Source of the DNA: Ramazzottius varieornatus
Taxonomy: Eukaryota; Tardigrada; Eutardigrada; Parachela; Ramazzottiidae
Direction: 5' to 3'
DNA: 64,000 bases
Assembly: GCA_001949185.1 (NCBI GenBank)
Contig: BDGG01000007.1
Span: 1,314,215 to 1,378,214, forward strand
In this document: in pieces, positions 21,433-33,200 of the stretch
Layout of the letters: each line of letters starts with the position of its first letter
Position numbering within the stretch: the first letter of the stretch is position 1
Made by a program: the position numbers and the translations under genes
The notes under the pieces: generated by a model
What the model was told of the DNA's origin: nothing
Database searches by the model: none
What the model saw: only the letters and a program-made list of their open reading frames with translations

Positions 21433-22774
21433 TCACGTAGGCAAATACTTTTCACCCGAGCTACACAGACGAACACCATCGCACATCTGCACACCACTAT
21501 CACCCTTATCGTCTTTCAGACAATAGCTAATCTTGGCCTTGGCTCGAAGTTCGTCGTTGGCCGAATCAACCACCGAATCCGACCTCACCGTGTACTCGTC
21601 AGCAGAGGTCCATGCGCTCAATGCGGCCTCCACGTTGTCACCGAGGTCTGTCACAGCTCTGCAATAAGAAGACCAAAAAACTGGCCGAAATTCTCCAAAG
21701 GTACGAAAAGCAAAACGATCCTTACGTACCCATCCTGAACGATCAAGTTTGTTTGGTCATTGTACGTCAGGCTATCGACGAACCATCCCAGTTGGCTGTC
21801 AGCAGTCGGTCCTAGGGCACATGCCCGCTTGACGGTAACGGCCACCTCACTGTTCGCATTGTCTACCGCGACCGATCTACAAACAGACAGATCAAATTGA
21901 CCAATCGTGGTTTTTTTTAAGATGGGAAACTTTGATCGTAGCTATGACGATTTGAAACTGACAATTCGGATGGACACGACTGGCATTGGGCCACTTCGCC
22001 CACCGGAGCCTCTGGTTGTGTTGGCGCCACGTCCATCGTATCAGCCTGATTGAGCAGAGTTATGCAGTTGATTTCCAGGTAGGTGGTCGTCAGGATCATA
22101 ATGTTGGGGTTGTCGGTGGAGATCTTTTCCGTCACTTCGACGATGGGCGTCTGTTGTGTCCAGGCTTGGGCAGTGCCGGTACTGCAGTCGGGATCCTCAG
22201 GCAGCACTTGTTGCTTGCACTCTCCATAATCCAGTCCAAAGTGGGACGAACCACGAGGTTGCTGGAAGGTGACCGACCGTTTGCGCCAGTGTCCGAAGGG
22301 ATCTTCGATGTTGGGGGCCGGCTGAGTCGTGCGGACAGTTGTCCCGCCCGTGTTGGGGTCTTCCCTTGCCTGTGTTGTGGTTTCAAAGCCGACGGGGAGG
22401 CTCCAGCCAGTAGCGCACTTGGGGTTGTCGTCGACGCTGACGTAGCTACCGGTGCTGACTCTGGGGTCAGTACTAGCTTGCCATTGGACCACGCGGAAGC
22501 GGACGCTGGTTACTTCCGGTGGGCTGGTGACGCTGAGGTCGAAGCTGCTGGACGAGCAGGTCAGCGTGCCTTGGGACAGGCCTTGGACGGCTTGCGGGCG
22601 GTGGCTCCATGTGGTGGTATCGTGGGCCGTGCACTTTTCACCCAGACCGTTTTCGCATTCTTTGTCATTGTTGAGGTTGAAGAATGAGCTGAAGAGGGGA
22701 CGGTGGCTCTGCAAGGGCCTCTTGGCTGCCGAACAGCAACCTAGAGTCAGGGCAAAAAGGACGAGGACCTTCAT
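21433..22774 (-). CDS. Secreted Cys-containing protein of unknown function, three exons
   Basis: Exons are 22774-21963, 21876-21730 and 21658-21433 (1185 nt, 394 residues), and the frame is maintained through two GT-AG introns of 86 and 71 bp. Splice sites are gtcagt...ttgtag and gtacgtaagg...ttgcag. The product starts with a clear signal peptide (MKVLVLFALTLGCCSA) and holds about a dozen further cysteines in scattered pairs. It carries a repeated F-D-L-S-V type motif and a Thr-rich middle. No known domain was recognised. Without splicing, the first exon alone gives a 285-residue ORF ending in SYDQSFPS. I prefer the spliced model because both downstream exons join in frame and continue the cysteine pattern. 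A lineage-restricted extracellular protein is the likeliest reading. Confidence 0.6.
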
Positions 22775-23692
22775 GGTGCCGAAATTTGATTTGGAGGTCG
22801 GTAATGTTTAATGTTCAGTTCTACTTTCTGCTTTAACAACTGCAGTCACACAGAACAAGAACCGTACAACAAGGACCTATCTGTCTGCTAGCAGAAAATC
22901 TCTATCGGAATGTCCAACGATAGGTTAACAATGGACGAGTGGACCCAAATCGGGCCGATCGTGCCTGCTATGAGTACACTGTATAATCTAGACCTTGTGG
23001 AGCGGAAGTAAGCTCGCCTGGGTTATCTTGCCATTGTCCTCACTATCTTGAAGGTTACCGTGAGAAAGGCAGACTCGTGGGTTCAACATTGTCACCTGTG
23101 AGAGCTGGGCACAGTCGACATTGAAAAGGGGCTTGCAGATGCCTTGGTTAGCTTCAGCTGGAAGCCCGCCCATACGTAACGTCATGCCATTTTAACCCTC
23201 TGCGCACATACCGCCAACCAGCGCGTTCTCGGAAATCGTCAGGTCAAACGTCTTCAGCTTACACTCTGAATGCTACAGTACGATGATACTGTGCTGTCGA
23301 GAGACAACCATGTGGACCACAACTTTATTGTTGCAACATTAGAAAAAGACAAAGAAAGCTTTCAGACAACCAGGAATGGATGGAGGGGAAAAAAAGCAGA
23401 AGGAACGAATTATAATATCTCATTCACTCTGCTGCAAAAAAACAACACAGACAGCTGGCCGAAGGACCCACATTGAAAAGCACATCACGACCAGCTAACG
23501 AGAAACACCACTAACGTTTTCACAAAAATTAGCTGCTCTATTAAAAAGTTTAAAAGCCTTGCTGGTCTCACCACAATCACTGCGTAAAAAATCTAGCACA
23601 TAAAACAGAAACCATTTCCGCAAAAACTGCGCTCTCTCATGAAACCAGAAGTTCAACAAAGAGTTCAAATTTTTGTTACAAAAACTACAATA
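22775..23692. other. Flank; possible secreted-protein paralogue debris
   Basis: On the minus strand, 22985-23265 gives fragments such as TFDLTISENALVGGMCAEG and CKPLFNVDCAQLSQVTM. They resemble the Cys and F-D-L-S style of the gene at 21433-22774 but are broken by stops. This may be the remains of a tandem duplicate. Evidence is weak. Confidence 0.3.
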
Positions 23693-23698
23693 TTTATT
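23693..23698 (-). terminator. Poly(A) signal AATAAA of the PKD gene
   Basis: A canonical AATAAA on the minus strand lies about 20 bases after the protein kinase D stop codon, implying a very short 3' UTR. Confidence 0.6.
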
Positions 23699-23717
23699 TC
23701 GTGGAATTTTCGACTGT

Positions 23718-26700
23718 CTAACTATCTTCTTCCTCGACGGTGTCGTTATCATCGTGGCCTCGCATAAAGAAGTCTGGCTGAGGTGGCGCCGGAGCGGGCA
23801 GATTGTGTTCCTTGCGATAGGCTTCCCAGCGCGCGTCATCGGACTCGTGGGTCAGGTATCGCGAGCCCACTTCACTCTCCAACTGACGCAGGTCGTAGTA
23901 CATTTGATAGTCTTGAAGCCAGGCATGCTCGGTGGCCTTGCTGGCCGTGTAGCGGTCTTTGATCTTGATGACCAGCAAGTGCTTGATCAAGTCGATGGCG
24001 CTATTGCTGATTTCCGACCATGGACTGGGCGGATACATGAAAGAGGCGTTCTGAATTTGATCGTTGATATCTGCAGGACAAATTGCTCATTTTCAGATAA
24101 GCCTCACAACAGCTTATTTGCCTTCCCGACAATCATACTTTAACGACTGTCATAAAAGCTTCACTATTTCAAACCTTACACACCTTCATCCTCCGAAAAC
24201 GGAAACGTTCCTGCAAAAGGCAAAACATGTTGCTGATATTTACGGTGATTTCCTCACATGAATGTGTGGTAGAAATCTAGTACCTGATAGGGACACATAA
24301 ATGATGACGCCGACGGACCACATATCCAACGAGCGGTTAAACTTCTTATTGCGAATGACTTCCGGCGCCAGGTACGCCGGCGTTCCCACCACGCTTCGCC
24401 GGAAACTCTTCTCCCCAATGATCTTGGCGAAACCAAAATCACAGAGCTTCGTTTGGGGAAAGTCTGAATCAGAAGCCAGCAAGACATTTTCCGGCCTACG
24501 AAAAAAAACCCGAAACTGTTCATTTGAGTTGCAGAGAGGAATGTTCTAACGTCGAAGACAAATGCCAACAAAGTCAACAAGATCGCTTTCTCAAGTGGCG
24601 CGCAATCAGCCCATAATACAGAGGAAGTGCGCCACTCCGATATACACCCTTGTGAAGTTCATTTACCCCGAGTGGCGCACACTTCCTACCACCAACAACA
24701 GAATGCGCGCCACTTGGAATAGCAATCTTGTCGCGCCTGTTTGCCGTGCTGCCGTATGCCGTACTTGAGGTCGCAATGCGCGATGCGTTTCGAATTGAGG
24801 TACTTCAAGGCGGCCAGAATCTGGAAGATGAGGAAGCGCGTGATCCTCTCCGACAGCCTTCCTCTTTCGCTGGACAGGATCAGTTCGAGCATATCACCTT
24901 TCAGTCTCTCCATCACGACACAAATCCTCTCTGGCGACTCGAACATTCTATCCAGCACGACGATCCCCGGATGCCTCAACGCTCGGAGTATCGCCACTTC
25001 CGTCTTCAACTGTTCCTCGTTTTTATTAGGGAACCTATTCTTCTCAATGACTTTTATGGCCACTTCTCGTTTGGTCGCTCTCTGCGTCCCGGCATAGACC
25101 ACCCCGAACTGACCCGACCCCAGGACTTCGTCGGGGGCAATCTGGTACAGTGCATGAATGTCCTGCGTTTCTTCTTTAGGCTGGGTAGCGTAACTTCTAG
25201 CGTTTGTGCTACTGTTCTGACTGGTATGAGGTTCGTTAGCGTCGTTTAAGATGATTTTCGGCACGTCGGTGGCGTTCTTAGCGACCGGCATCAGCGAGTC
25301 GCGAATGGACTGGGCCCACGACAGCGCGTACTCGGATGTGGGGCTGTCGCCGACAAAGTACGTGACTTGGTCGGTACGCAGCTGGAATGTGTAGGGTGTG
25401 TGGGGGTTGTTCTGAGCACTGTCAATGCTGAGAATGTCGCTTAATGGAAGTTCCTTGTAAAACTTGGAGTCATGCTCCGATTGGTACAGTGTAATGGTCT
25501 TGCTGTCTAACGACCACCAATGCTTCTTTCGCATCGTACTCTTGTTGGTGAAATGAACCTACAAGTAAATGCTATTACAAAGTCAATCACTCAAAAGGTT
25601 CTGTAAAGTGCGTGAATATTTAGGACCTCGATAAATAAGCTCGGCGAGGTCGTTTCTCATCACAGGCCATAAACAGCGTGGTGGCGCGCCACTGTAGGAA
25701 ACAATCAAAACTCGACAAGGTTGTTTCTACCAAGTGGCGCAGCCTTTCAGGCAGTAACGCTAAGCACGTGCACCACTTGGTAAAGTAAGTCTGTGCAGTT
25801 TGATTGGGGAGTACCGAAAAAAGCCTCCAAACTTTCGTGTAACATTTCTTGAAATATCATGAAATATTTTTTGTTTGAGTTTAGGGAAGAATTTGCGGGC
25901 TTCAAGTTTGCTATGGATTTGGTTCGATCGGAAATTTGACTTACAAGCCAGCCTTCTTTGAGTGCCGGTTGGTGATCGACACGTTTGCGATGCTTCATGG
26001 ACTGGACGACACGCTGGAGGGCAATGTTATTGGACGGGGAGTCTGAAAACGGGAGAAAAACACGGCGTGTCAGACTAGCGAAGGAGAAGAGTCCAGACAC
26101 GAAAAAACAGCATTCAACTTGTCATCTACTAATCCTAATCGGATCACTGCACGATCTCTCCTCACGGCACGGCACCATCGATTTTATCGAGCACGATCGA
26201 AATGGAAATATTGGAAGTGCTTAGCAGTCGGCATGTGTCCTTCCTTTGCACTGTCACCAGCCTTACGCAAACCAAACAGCCCATCTGTTTACCTTCCCTG
26301 TAATCTCATTTTGATGAAGATATCTAAATTCCTCGACGCACGTGCCACATCATAAATTACAAATTCATTCCCATCTGCTTCCCTCTTTTTTCTAACCCTG
26401 TGGGATATGCCTCCTGCGTGTTTCGCAACGTTCAAAGTGAAAATAAAACTAATAAAGCATTCACACTGCAAGAGTAAAGATAACTTGGGAGGTCGACCAA
26501 CGAGAGGAACATAATATTTGTCTCAAGTGGCGAACGTCCTCATTGGCTGGTAGTGTGCGCCGCTCGAAGAAACAATACTGTTAAGATCCCCAGTGGCGCA
26601 CGTTCCCAGTGTTTTGCCTGTTTATCTGCGCCGCTTAAGAGAACAACCATGTTCAAGTCATTATCGACCTCTCAGATGGTTCTTACGTTGGTTTCCTTCG

Positions 26701-28726
26701 TTGGATGGGGTTCTAATCAAGACGTCGGGACTATGCGGACTGCCACCACCCTGGTTGTTGTACGTGACATGGCCGGGTAGTTGGTGTGTCGTTTCGGAGC
26801 TGTTTTCCTGGTCGGAGTCCTGGTCGACCGTTGAGTCCTCCAGTTCGTGGTTGACAAAGGGTGGTTCGCCGGTGCAGTCAGCCGGCACCAGCTCCTTGCA
26901 CTTTTTGTGGACATTGAGCTTGCAGTCTTTGCATTGGTAGCCCTGCTTGAAGAGACCCCGCAGCAGCTTGTCGCAGTGCTTGCACACCGTCGGCTTGGTG
27001 TAGGAATGAATGACAAAGGTGTGGGGAACCTTGATGCGTGTCTGCATTATGTGCTCCAGAATAATGGGCCGACCTACACAAGATAAACAGCAAAAACACC
27101 ATGTCAGTCGCATGATTTCTCGTAGTTTCTTTCAACTGAACACATTCCACTTCCGACAATGGATCCAACACGCAGAAGCGTGACGAGCCATTCGACTGAA
27201 ATTCCACCACAGCGAACACAAAACCCAAGTCCTATTACCTCCTCCTACTCACCAATACCGTCAAATTCAAAAAACCTACTCCTACTTGGACGCTGTCCAT
27301 TACGAAAACTGTCCAATACGTGACGTCACTTCCGGTTGAAAATTATCGACCGTTGAAATTCAAAACTTTGGGTTGCAAAATTTCCCGATCTTCGGGACAG
27401 GTTCTTCCTTGCCAGAATTCTTCCAGGTTTTCACGGACAAAATTTTACGAAGAGGTTACTTTAGACTGCAGAATATTTTCGTAGTGAAGATCTCACGGAA
27501 GGTTTCGGTTCTAGATGGTTTTTTATTTTCAAGAGGACTTTCCTTGCCTGTAATTGATGGAGAACGATCTTTTCTCGCTCCAGGTATGGCCATGGCGCTC
27601 AGTGAGCTCGAACTACCGTTAACACTACCCAGTCCAGGCGACATGGGTCCTGTGACGTTAGACGAAGACGAAGTGGACACCATCATGGGGAAGGAAGAAA
27701 TGGTATGGCCTAGCGGATTGCTGGAAGGCAAGAGAATATTGGGAGTGTTAGGTTGACTGTCAATGTTGTTGTTTCGTTGCAGGTCTCCCGCGTCCGAAGA
27801 CGATCTGGGCATGAAGTTGAAGCTGAGGTTCATGGAGCCAGCCAAGGGTTTCCTTTTCGTATAGGCGCAATTGTTGGGCATACGGTAGGCGCATTTCTTG
27901 TGGCAGTTCAGACCGCAGCCTTCGCACTTGAGGCCTTGACGCACCAAGCCAAACAGCATTACGCCGCAGTGATCACAAAATGTCGGCGATTTGTAGGAAT
28001 GAATGTATAAAGCGTGCGGCCGAATGTCCACTGAACCTTCCATTGAGGGCAGGTTCGCAGAAACCAGCACCTAAAAGACCGTAAACATCAACATCTAGAG
28101 TCATCAGGTAAGAGATCAAAAGGAAAATCATTTCTTCGGTGCCACGTCAGACCAATCAAAGCCAATCAACTAGACTGGTAAAACACTCTGTGACGTCACA
28201 TCCCCCAGATTACTTTGTGCGACCAACCGGCAGCAAAGCGCATTGGTGCGGTGCGCGCGCACGTCAAGGCAAAGGGGCGGAGGTAGCATATACGTATTGG
28301 TTGAAATACGATGCGTGCGCACAGGCTATGCGCAAGCTGCCGCGCCGTACTTTAGGGACTAGTACATTCGAATCTTTTGCGTCAATTGGCTCAATTTACC
28401 TCGATGTGTGCTCCATCGGTGATTTCCTGTATTCCATGAATCCTCTGCAGGATATTTTCGCTGGTGTAATCATGGCGAAAGAGCAAGAGACGATCCTGCA
28501 TCTGGGACAAGCTATGGTTAGGGAATTTACGGCTGATAAAGAGGCAGGCCAGTTCTTTCAGGCTTTTCAGACTGAGCTCGGAATAGCGAGCCGTCATCTG
28601 CTCGCGTACAAGCCCACATTGAAGATGAAAGGTAACAATGGAGGGTTCGTTGTCGTCCACCATGGTTGCAGACAGTGGAGGAGAAGACGAAGGGGACTGA
28701 TCGTCGTGTGCTTGTCCGATTGGCAC
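23718..28726 (-). CDS. PRKD: Protein kinase D (Ser/Thr kinase, DAG-regulated)
   Basis: Eight exons: 28726-28400, 28070-27497, 27073-26687, 26042-25945, 25558-24765, 24495-24284, 24210-24184 and 24070-23718. They sum to 2772 nt (923 residues, family ~880-910) in one frame. Domains in order are an N-terminal ubiquitin-like dimerisation domain (~24-105), zinc finger C1a (~128-177, [12 protein letters not shown]), C1b (~318-367), a PH domain (~456-557) and a kinase domain (~601-855). The kinase has [25 protein letters not shown] and an activation loop [16 protein letters not shown] with both PKD phosphoserines. Family role: C1 domains bind diacylglycerol at Golgi and plasma membrane, PKC phosphorylates the loop, and the kinase drives Golgi-to-surface carrier fission. 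The tail ends [11 protein letters not shown], so the PDZ ligand of vertebrate PKD1/2 is absent. Introns 3-5 carry the 50-bp hairpins. Confidence 0.95.
24592..24717. repeat. Intron hairpin dimer (PKD intron 5)
   Basis: Two ~48-bp hairpins (24592-24637 and 24670-24717) with arms agtggcgc.c / g.gcgccact. They are separated by a spacer and followed by caatcttgtcg. Both lie within the 269-bp intron between PKD exons 5 and 6. Confidence 0.85.
25731..25780. repeat. Intron hairpin (PKD intron 4)
   Basis: Arms caagtggcgcag / gtgcaccacttgg around a ~26-bp loop, preceded by ctcgacaaggttgtttctac. A half-palindrome gtggcgcgccac lies at 25681-25692. Confidence 0.8.
26523..26637. repeat. Intron hairpin dimer (PKD intron 3)
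   Basis: Hairpins at about 26523-26566 and 26591-26637. The right arms carry gcgccgct instead of gcgccact and the left arm of the first reads gtggcgaac, so these copies have mutated without compensating changes. Confidence 0.75.
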
Positions 28727-30233
28727 TGATGTAATTAAGTGATCTTCAACACTCGGTTAGGCATCTGCAAGAGAAATCGAATCAAGGCGCCAGCGCTGGA
28801 AAGTGAATCCACAAAACTCGAGTAAAGGGATCACATGGAGGAAAAGTATCAGATGAAAAAGCCTATGCTGTGACAGTGCAGCATCCCGCCGATCCAACAT
28901 ATGTACACATCAAGAACTGACACCAGGCTTGGTGTTGCAAAGTAAATAATACCATAAAGATGCTCAACAAATGCTGCTCCATCGCAAACTGGAAGGAAGC
29001 ATGCCTGCGCTTTAAGCAAGTGGTCGCATTATCCGTAGATCATCCTATGGAGACTGTTGTTGTCAACTCCGCTCACTGAGCCCGACTCAAACTTTCACAC
29101 AACTCACACAAGTCAAACCGACTCAAACGTTCATTCTCTTGGCCGTGGGCGTTATTCTCATACAAGGCCGTGTTTCACCCCGACGTTACCTTCAGGTCCG
29201 TGCTCGTCCATTTTGCAAATGCGAACGAGCCCGTGCCGTGGACTCCCAGAGTGAAAAGTCTCCGTGTGTCTGTCTTCTATTTTTCTGTCTTGTCTGTGTG
29301 GTTCTCCGCGTCCCGGCGTAAAAGTGTAGATGAAGGACCCTTTTGGGCTTTTAGTGAGTTGAATGTTTTTTCGCGCACAAACAAGCAAGATGCGTATTCC
29401 CTCGGGTAGGAGCCTGTCAGGCGCGAGCTGGAGTTTGTCACTTCATTTAGCTGCCCGAGTTCTCCATTCGCGACTTCTCGCGGATGGATAGAGAGGCATA
29501 TTGAGCGTTGCTGGTGTGCTTGGTGGGCTTGTCACAACCATCAAGACTTGACGGAGGGTGCATGTGTTCAGGTTACAAGCAATAAGCGAAAGTCAATGAA
29601 TGGTCTTTATTCAGCCAGCCAGGCGGATGTCAACGTCAAACCTCACGGAGCTCTACGTTCTAGCATGACGTCAGGAGGTCACCGCATCCTGTTTCATCCA
29701 CCTTGGGAAGATAACCCAGTCAGTCCTCTTCCCATTTGTGAGTCAGTCGAGTTTCACGAACAAGGAAGCCCGGTCTCACGCGGCCATGCGCATAAATACC
29801 ATCGAATAAAGTAGTTTTATTACGCCTTACACACGGCTTCCGGCCTCAATGTACAAGACGACAGACAGGAAGAGCACTACTGTACAAAGCCACAACTAAA
29901 AGTCCTATCAATACACAAGAGGAGGGCACCACACCGGAACTGATAAACTTGAAAACACACCCACGTCCTGGATGATGAAGTCATCGCAAAGAGACAAATA
30001 GAGATCCCACAAAATGACAGTGAATGAGACAACCAACAAAGTTTCATAGATGAACGAACCACCAAAAATTCGAAAAACCTTCCCCGAGTATTCGTTTTCT
30101 GAAAAGTACAGTTTCGGAAGTCGGAAGAACGTGTATGTGAAAAAGAATAAAATGGAAAAAGCTGTACAAGTACGAAATCGAACCGGAGTGAGAAGAGGAA
30201 AAAAAAACATGACTAGAGACCTCAAGACTGAAT
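28727..30233. other. Intergenic: PKD upstream, ULK downstream
   Basis: No gene is recognised. Near 29804-29822 AATAAA occurs on the plus strand and, a few bases on, on the minus strand; the minus copy is a plausible poly(A) signal for ULK about 415 bp after its stop. A TGACGTCA palindrome lies at 29666-29673. Confidence 0.45.
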
Positions 30234-33200
30234 TTAGATGCCGGTCTCGTAGGCGCTAATGTATCCTTTGTTGTGGAGAATCATTAGGCGTTTCTGAACG
30301 GCATCCTTGTATCGACTCAAGATGTTCCGGTCGCCGTCGTTGTCTGCCTGTTGATGCAGCGAATGCAGCAGGGTGAAAGCTGTTTCGTAGCGGTTGAAAC
30401 ACTCTTCCGGATTCCCGAACAGCTCATCCAAGGCAGCAGCTTGACACTACGAAGAAGAATCACCAAATTAGACTTGCTGAATCACGCATTCCGATCTAAA
30501 ATTCCATTTCGCCATTTCCACGCTGAGAATTCCTCGGAAACTCTAAAATTAAGTCGGAAGCTGGGCGTACAAACTGAACCAGGTATTTTCCTGAGTGGCG
30601 CACATAATATGTGTTTATGGGCTGAACACCAGCGTCACTTGTAAAATATGATCTCGTCAAGATCGGTGTTTGCCAAAGTGGAGCGCGTTTCCAGGGTTCT
30701 TAGCGGAAGAGTGCGCCACATGGAAAAATGATCGGGTTGAACCTGTTTGCAGAGCTCTCAGTGTTTTTATGGCCGCATCTTTTACAGCATTTTGATTTAT
30801 TTTGAGAAATCTAACAGTTTATTCGAAATTATTTTGATTGTCTCAAAAAAAACAAAATTCAAAATTATTGTTGATCTATATTCCCTACAGTTGATGTTTT
30901 TCCTGGTAAGTCAATAAAGTCATTAGCACTCGAGGTAAATGGAAAGTTTATGACTTCTCCTGCCAAATGGTGACATTATACGCCAGTCAAGCTTCTCACG
31001 GGAGCTATTTACTCTTGTCCAGGTCTCTCGTGAATATAATTAGGTCTTACCGATTCCAGCGCATGTGCATACAGTATGGCGTCAGCGGAGATCGATAGCG
31101 TCTGCATATCCAGCGAGTCGAAGAGTTCGCTCTTGCTGAGGCGCTTCACCACGGCCAAGCACTCTCCGTACAGTTTATGCAGACTGGAGACCACTTTAAA
31201 TGGAAGAAGGAAACACAGTCTTCATTGGGTAGAAGGCTAAAAGGCCAGCACTAAAAGCTCCACCACGTCAAGTGGCTTGTTCTACGGCTCATCCACTCTT
31301 CCTTTCCCAACTTGCAACCTACCGTTCTTCATCGAGTTGGAGGGCTGCAACGTCTTTGATGTGTACTCGCTGCGAGCATAGCTCAGCGCACTTTGAAGCA
31401 CTTGCAGACTTTTCCAGTATAAAACCAGCTTTTCGGCCCATCTGCAACCACAAAAAGCATCGTCATTAATATCCATATTCACACACACGGCTCAAGGTAC
31501 CGTAATTACCATTCTATAGCCTTTGGAAGGTCGGTAAACGAATGTGACAAGACTGTTTCCCAAGTGGCGCATATGATCAGCGTTAACTGCTGGAAGTGTG
31601 CGCCACTTGGGACAATGATCTTGTCATGTTCGATTATCTGCCAAAGTGACGCAGGTTTTCAGTATTAATGACTGAAAGTGCGCGCCACGTGACGAGATGG
31701 ACTGAAGAGAGTCAGGCTTACTTTTGGCTGATGCTGGTGACGTTGAACCTTTGAAGAGTGTCGTGGTTGTTGTTGTTTGCGGAGGATTCGCCTGCGAAGC
31801 GAATCGGAGTATCGCGTGTCTTAGCCACTTCAATGATGCACTGAACCAGATGGCGCACGAACATCAACTTGGAAAGACAGTCATTGTGCTCCTTCTCCAG
31901 CAGCACTTCTTGCGACAGCTCAGGCGGAACCATGTTCATCAAGTCTTCAAACGTGTTGGGCGAACCCTGTGTCTCGGAGCCACTGCGGCTCCGTCGTCGA
32001 TCACTACAAAGCAGACGCAATAAGCTCCCGTACACCGTGTATCGAAAACACATCGAGAAACACAAGAATAACCCCCGGTGATAGGAAGTGCGTCCCTGCA
32101 TACACGACCCATGCAACAGCCGGCGAACTGACTGCATGTAGGTGGATGATAGACCTAACATCAGGTGCCTGCATACATGACCAGTGCAGCAGACGCCTGG
32201 CTAAGTGTGTACAGGTGGATGAAAGATTTCGTTTTTCTGCAATTTAAGTGCACTCGAAACAAGTCTGAATAATTCTTAGTCGTCTTTACCTGTTACTCGA
32301 GCCCGAGATGGTTCGAACTCTTGAAGATATGCCACCGAAGCCCATTTTCGTATCTGAGTTGCCTACAAAGAACGATGCCGGCGACTGCGTCGGCGGCGCG
32401 GCAAAGGCCGGTGGTGTATGTTCCTCTCCGGGACTTTCCGGTTCTTCCAGCTCCATGGGGAAATGGAAGGCCTTTCCCAAGCCATGCATCTCTGGTAGGG
32501 TATAGGCTCGGGGCAAGTTTTTGTTACTCTGGCTGGGTTCGATGGTCTGGAGGTCAAAGATGCCCGCTGCTGATGGGCGGATGCGCGACAGAGCGCCAGC
32601 CAGCCCAGAGGGCACCGAGGCCACATGATGAGGGCTCTTGTCAAAGACTTTGGACCGTGGACTTTCGCAGAAACTGTCGTGCGGCAGAGACATCAAACGG
32701 GCTGTATGGGCCGGTGGTGTGCCCATGCAGAACTGCACCGGTGGCGGCGTCAGGGACTTGATCATGGAATCGGCGCCTTCTTGGTCACCGTCGTTGCCGG
32801 GAACCTTCTTCCGGGCAGGAGGAACCTTCAAAACAAAGACCAACAATCAAACACCCCTTCTTGTTGTTTTTCATACGATGCAAAACGATCCGTTGTGAGA
32901 GTATCAACGGGTGAATTCAAAAGTGACAGGTTCTACACCTATACTGTAGCGCGAAACAATGGAAAGTTCAAGCGCAAAAATCGAGCGTGACAATTCAGTT
33001 TCGAAAACCATGCTTTTGATATCAAGTTCAATACAAACATTTTGCTCAAAGTTGTCAGAAAACAACCTGCTGTACTTTATACTCGAACCGATGAAAGGCT
33101 TACTTCTTCGACAGGGGAACCGTGCGTTTCGACGAGCGGTGACGTTTGCCTTCGTGGACTCTGGATCATCTTCGGCGACGAACATGTTCTCGGAGGTGGC

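Noticed and set aside
21986-22687. 233-codon plus-strand ORF antisense to the secreted-protein gene
   Set aside because: It is the complement of a high-GC coding exon. The minus strand has the signal peptide, cysteines and frame-consistent exons.
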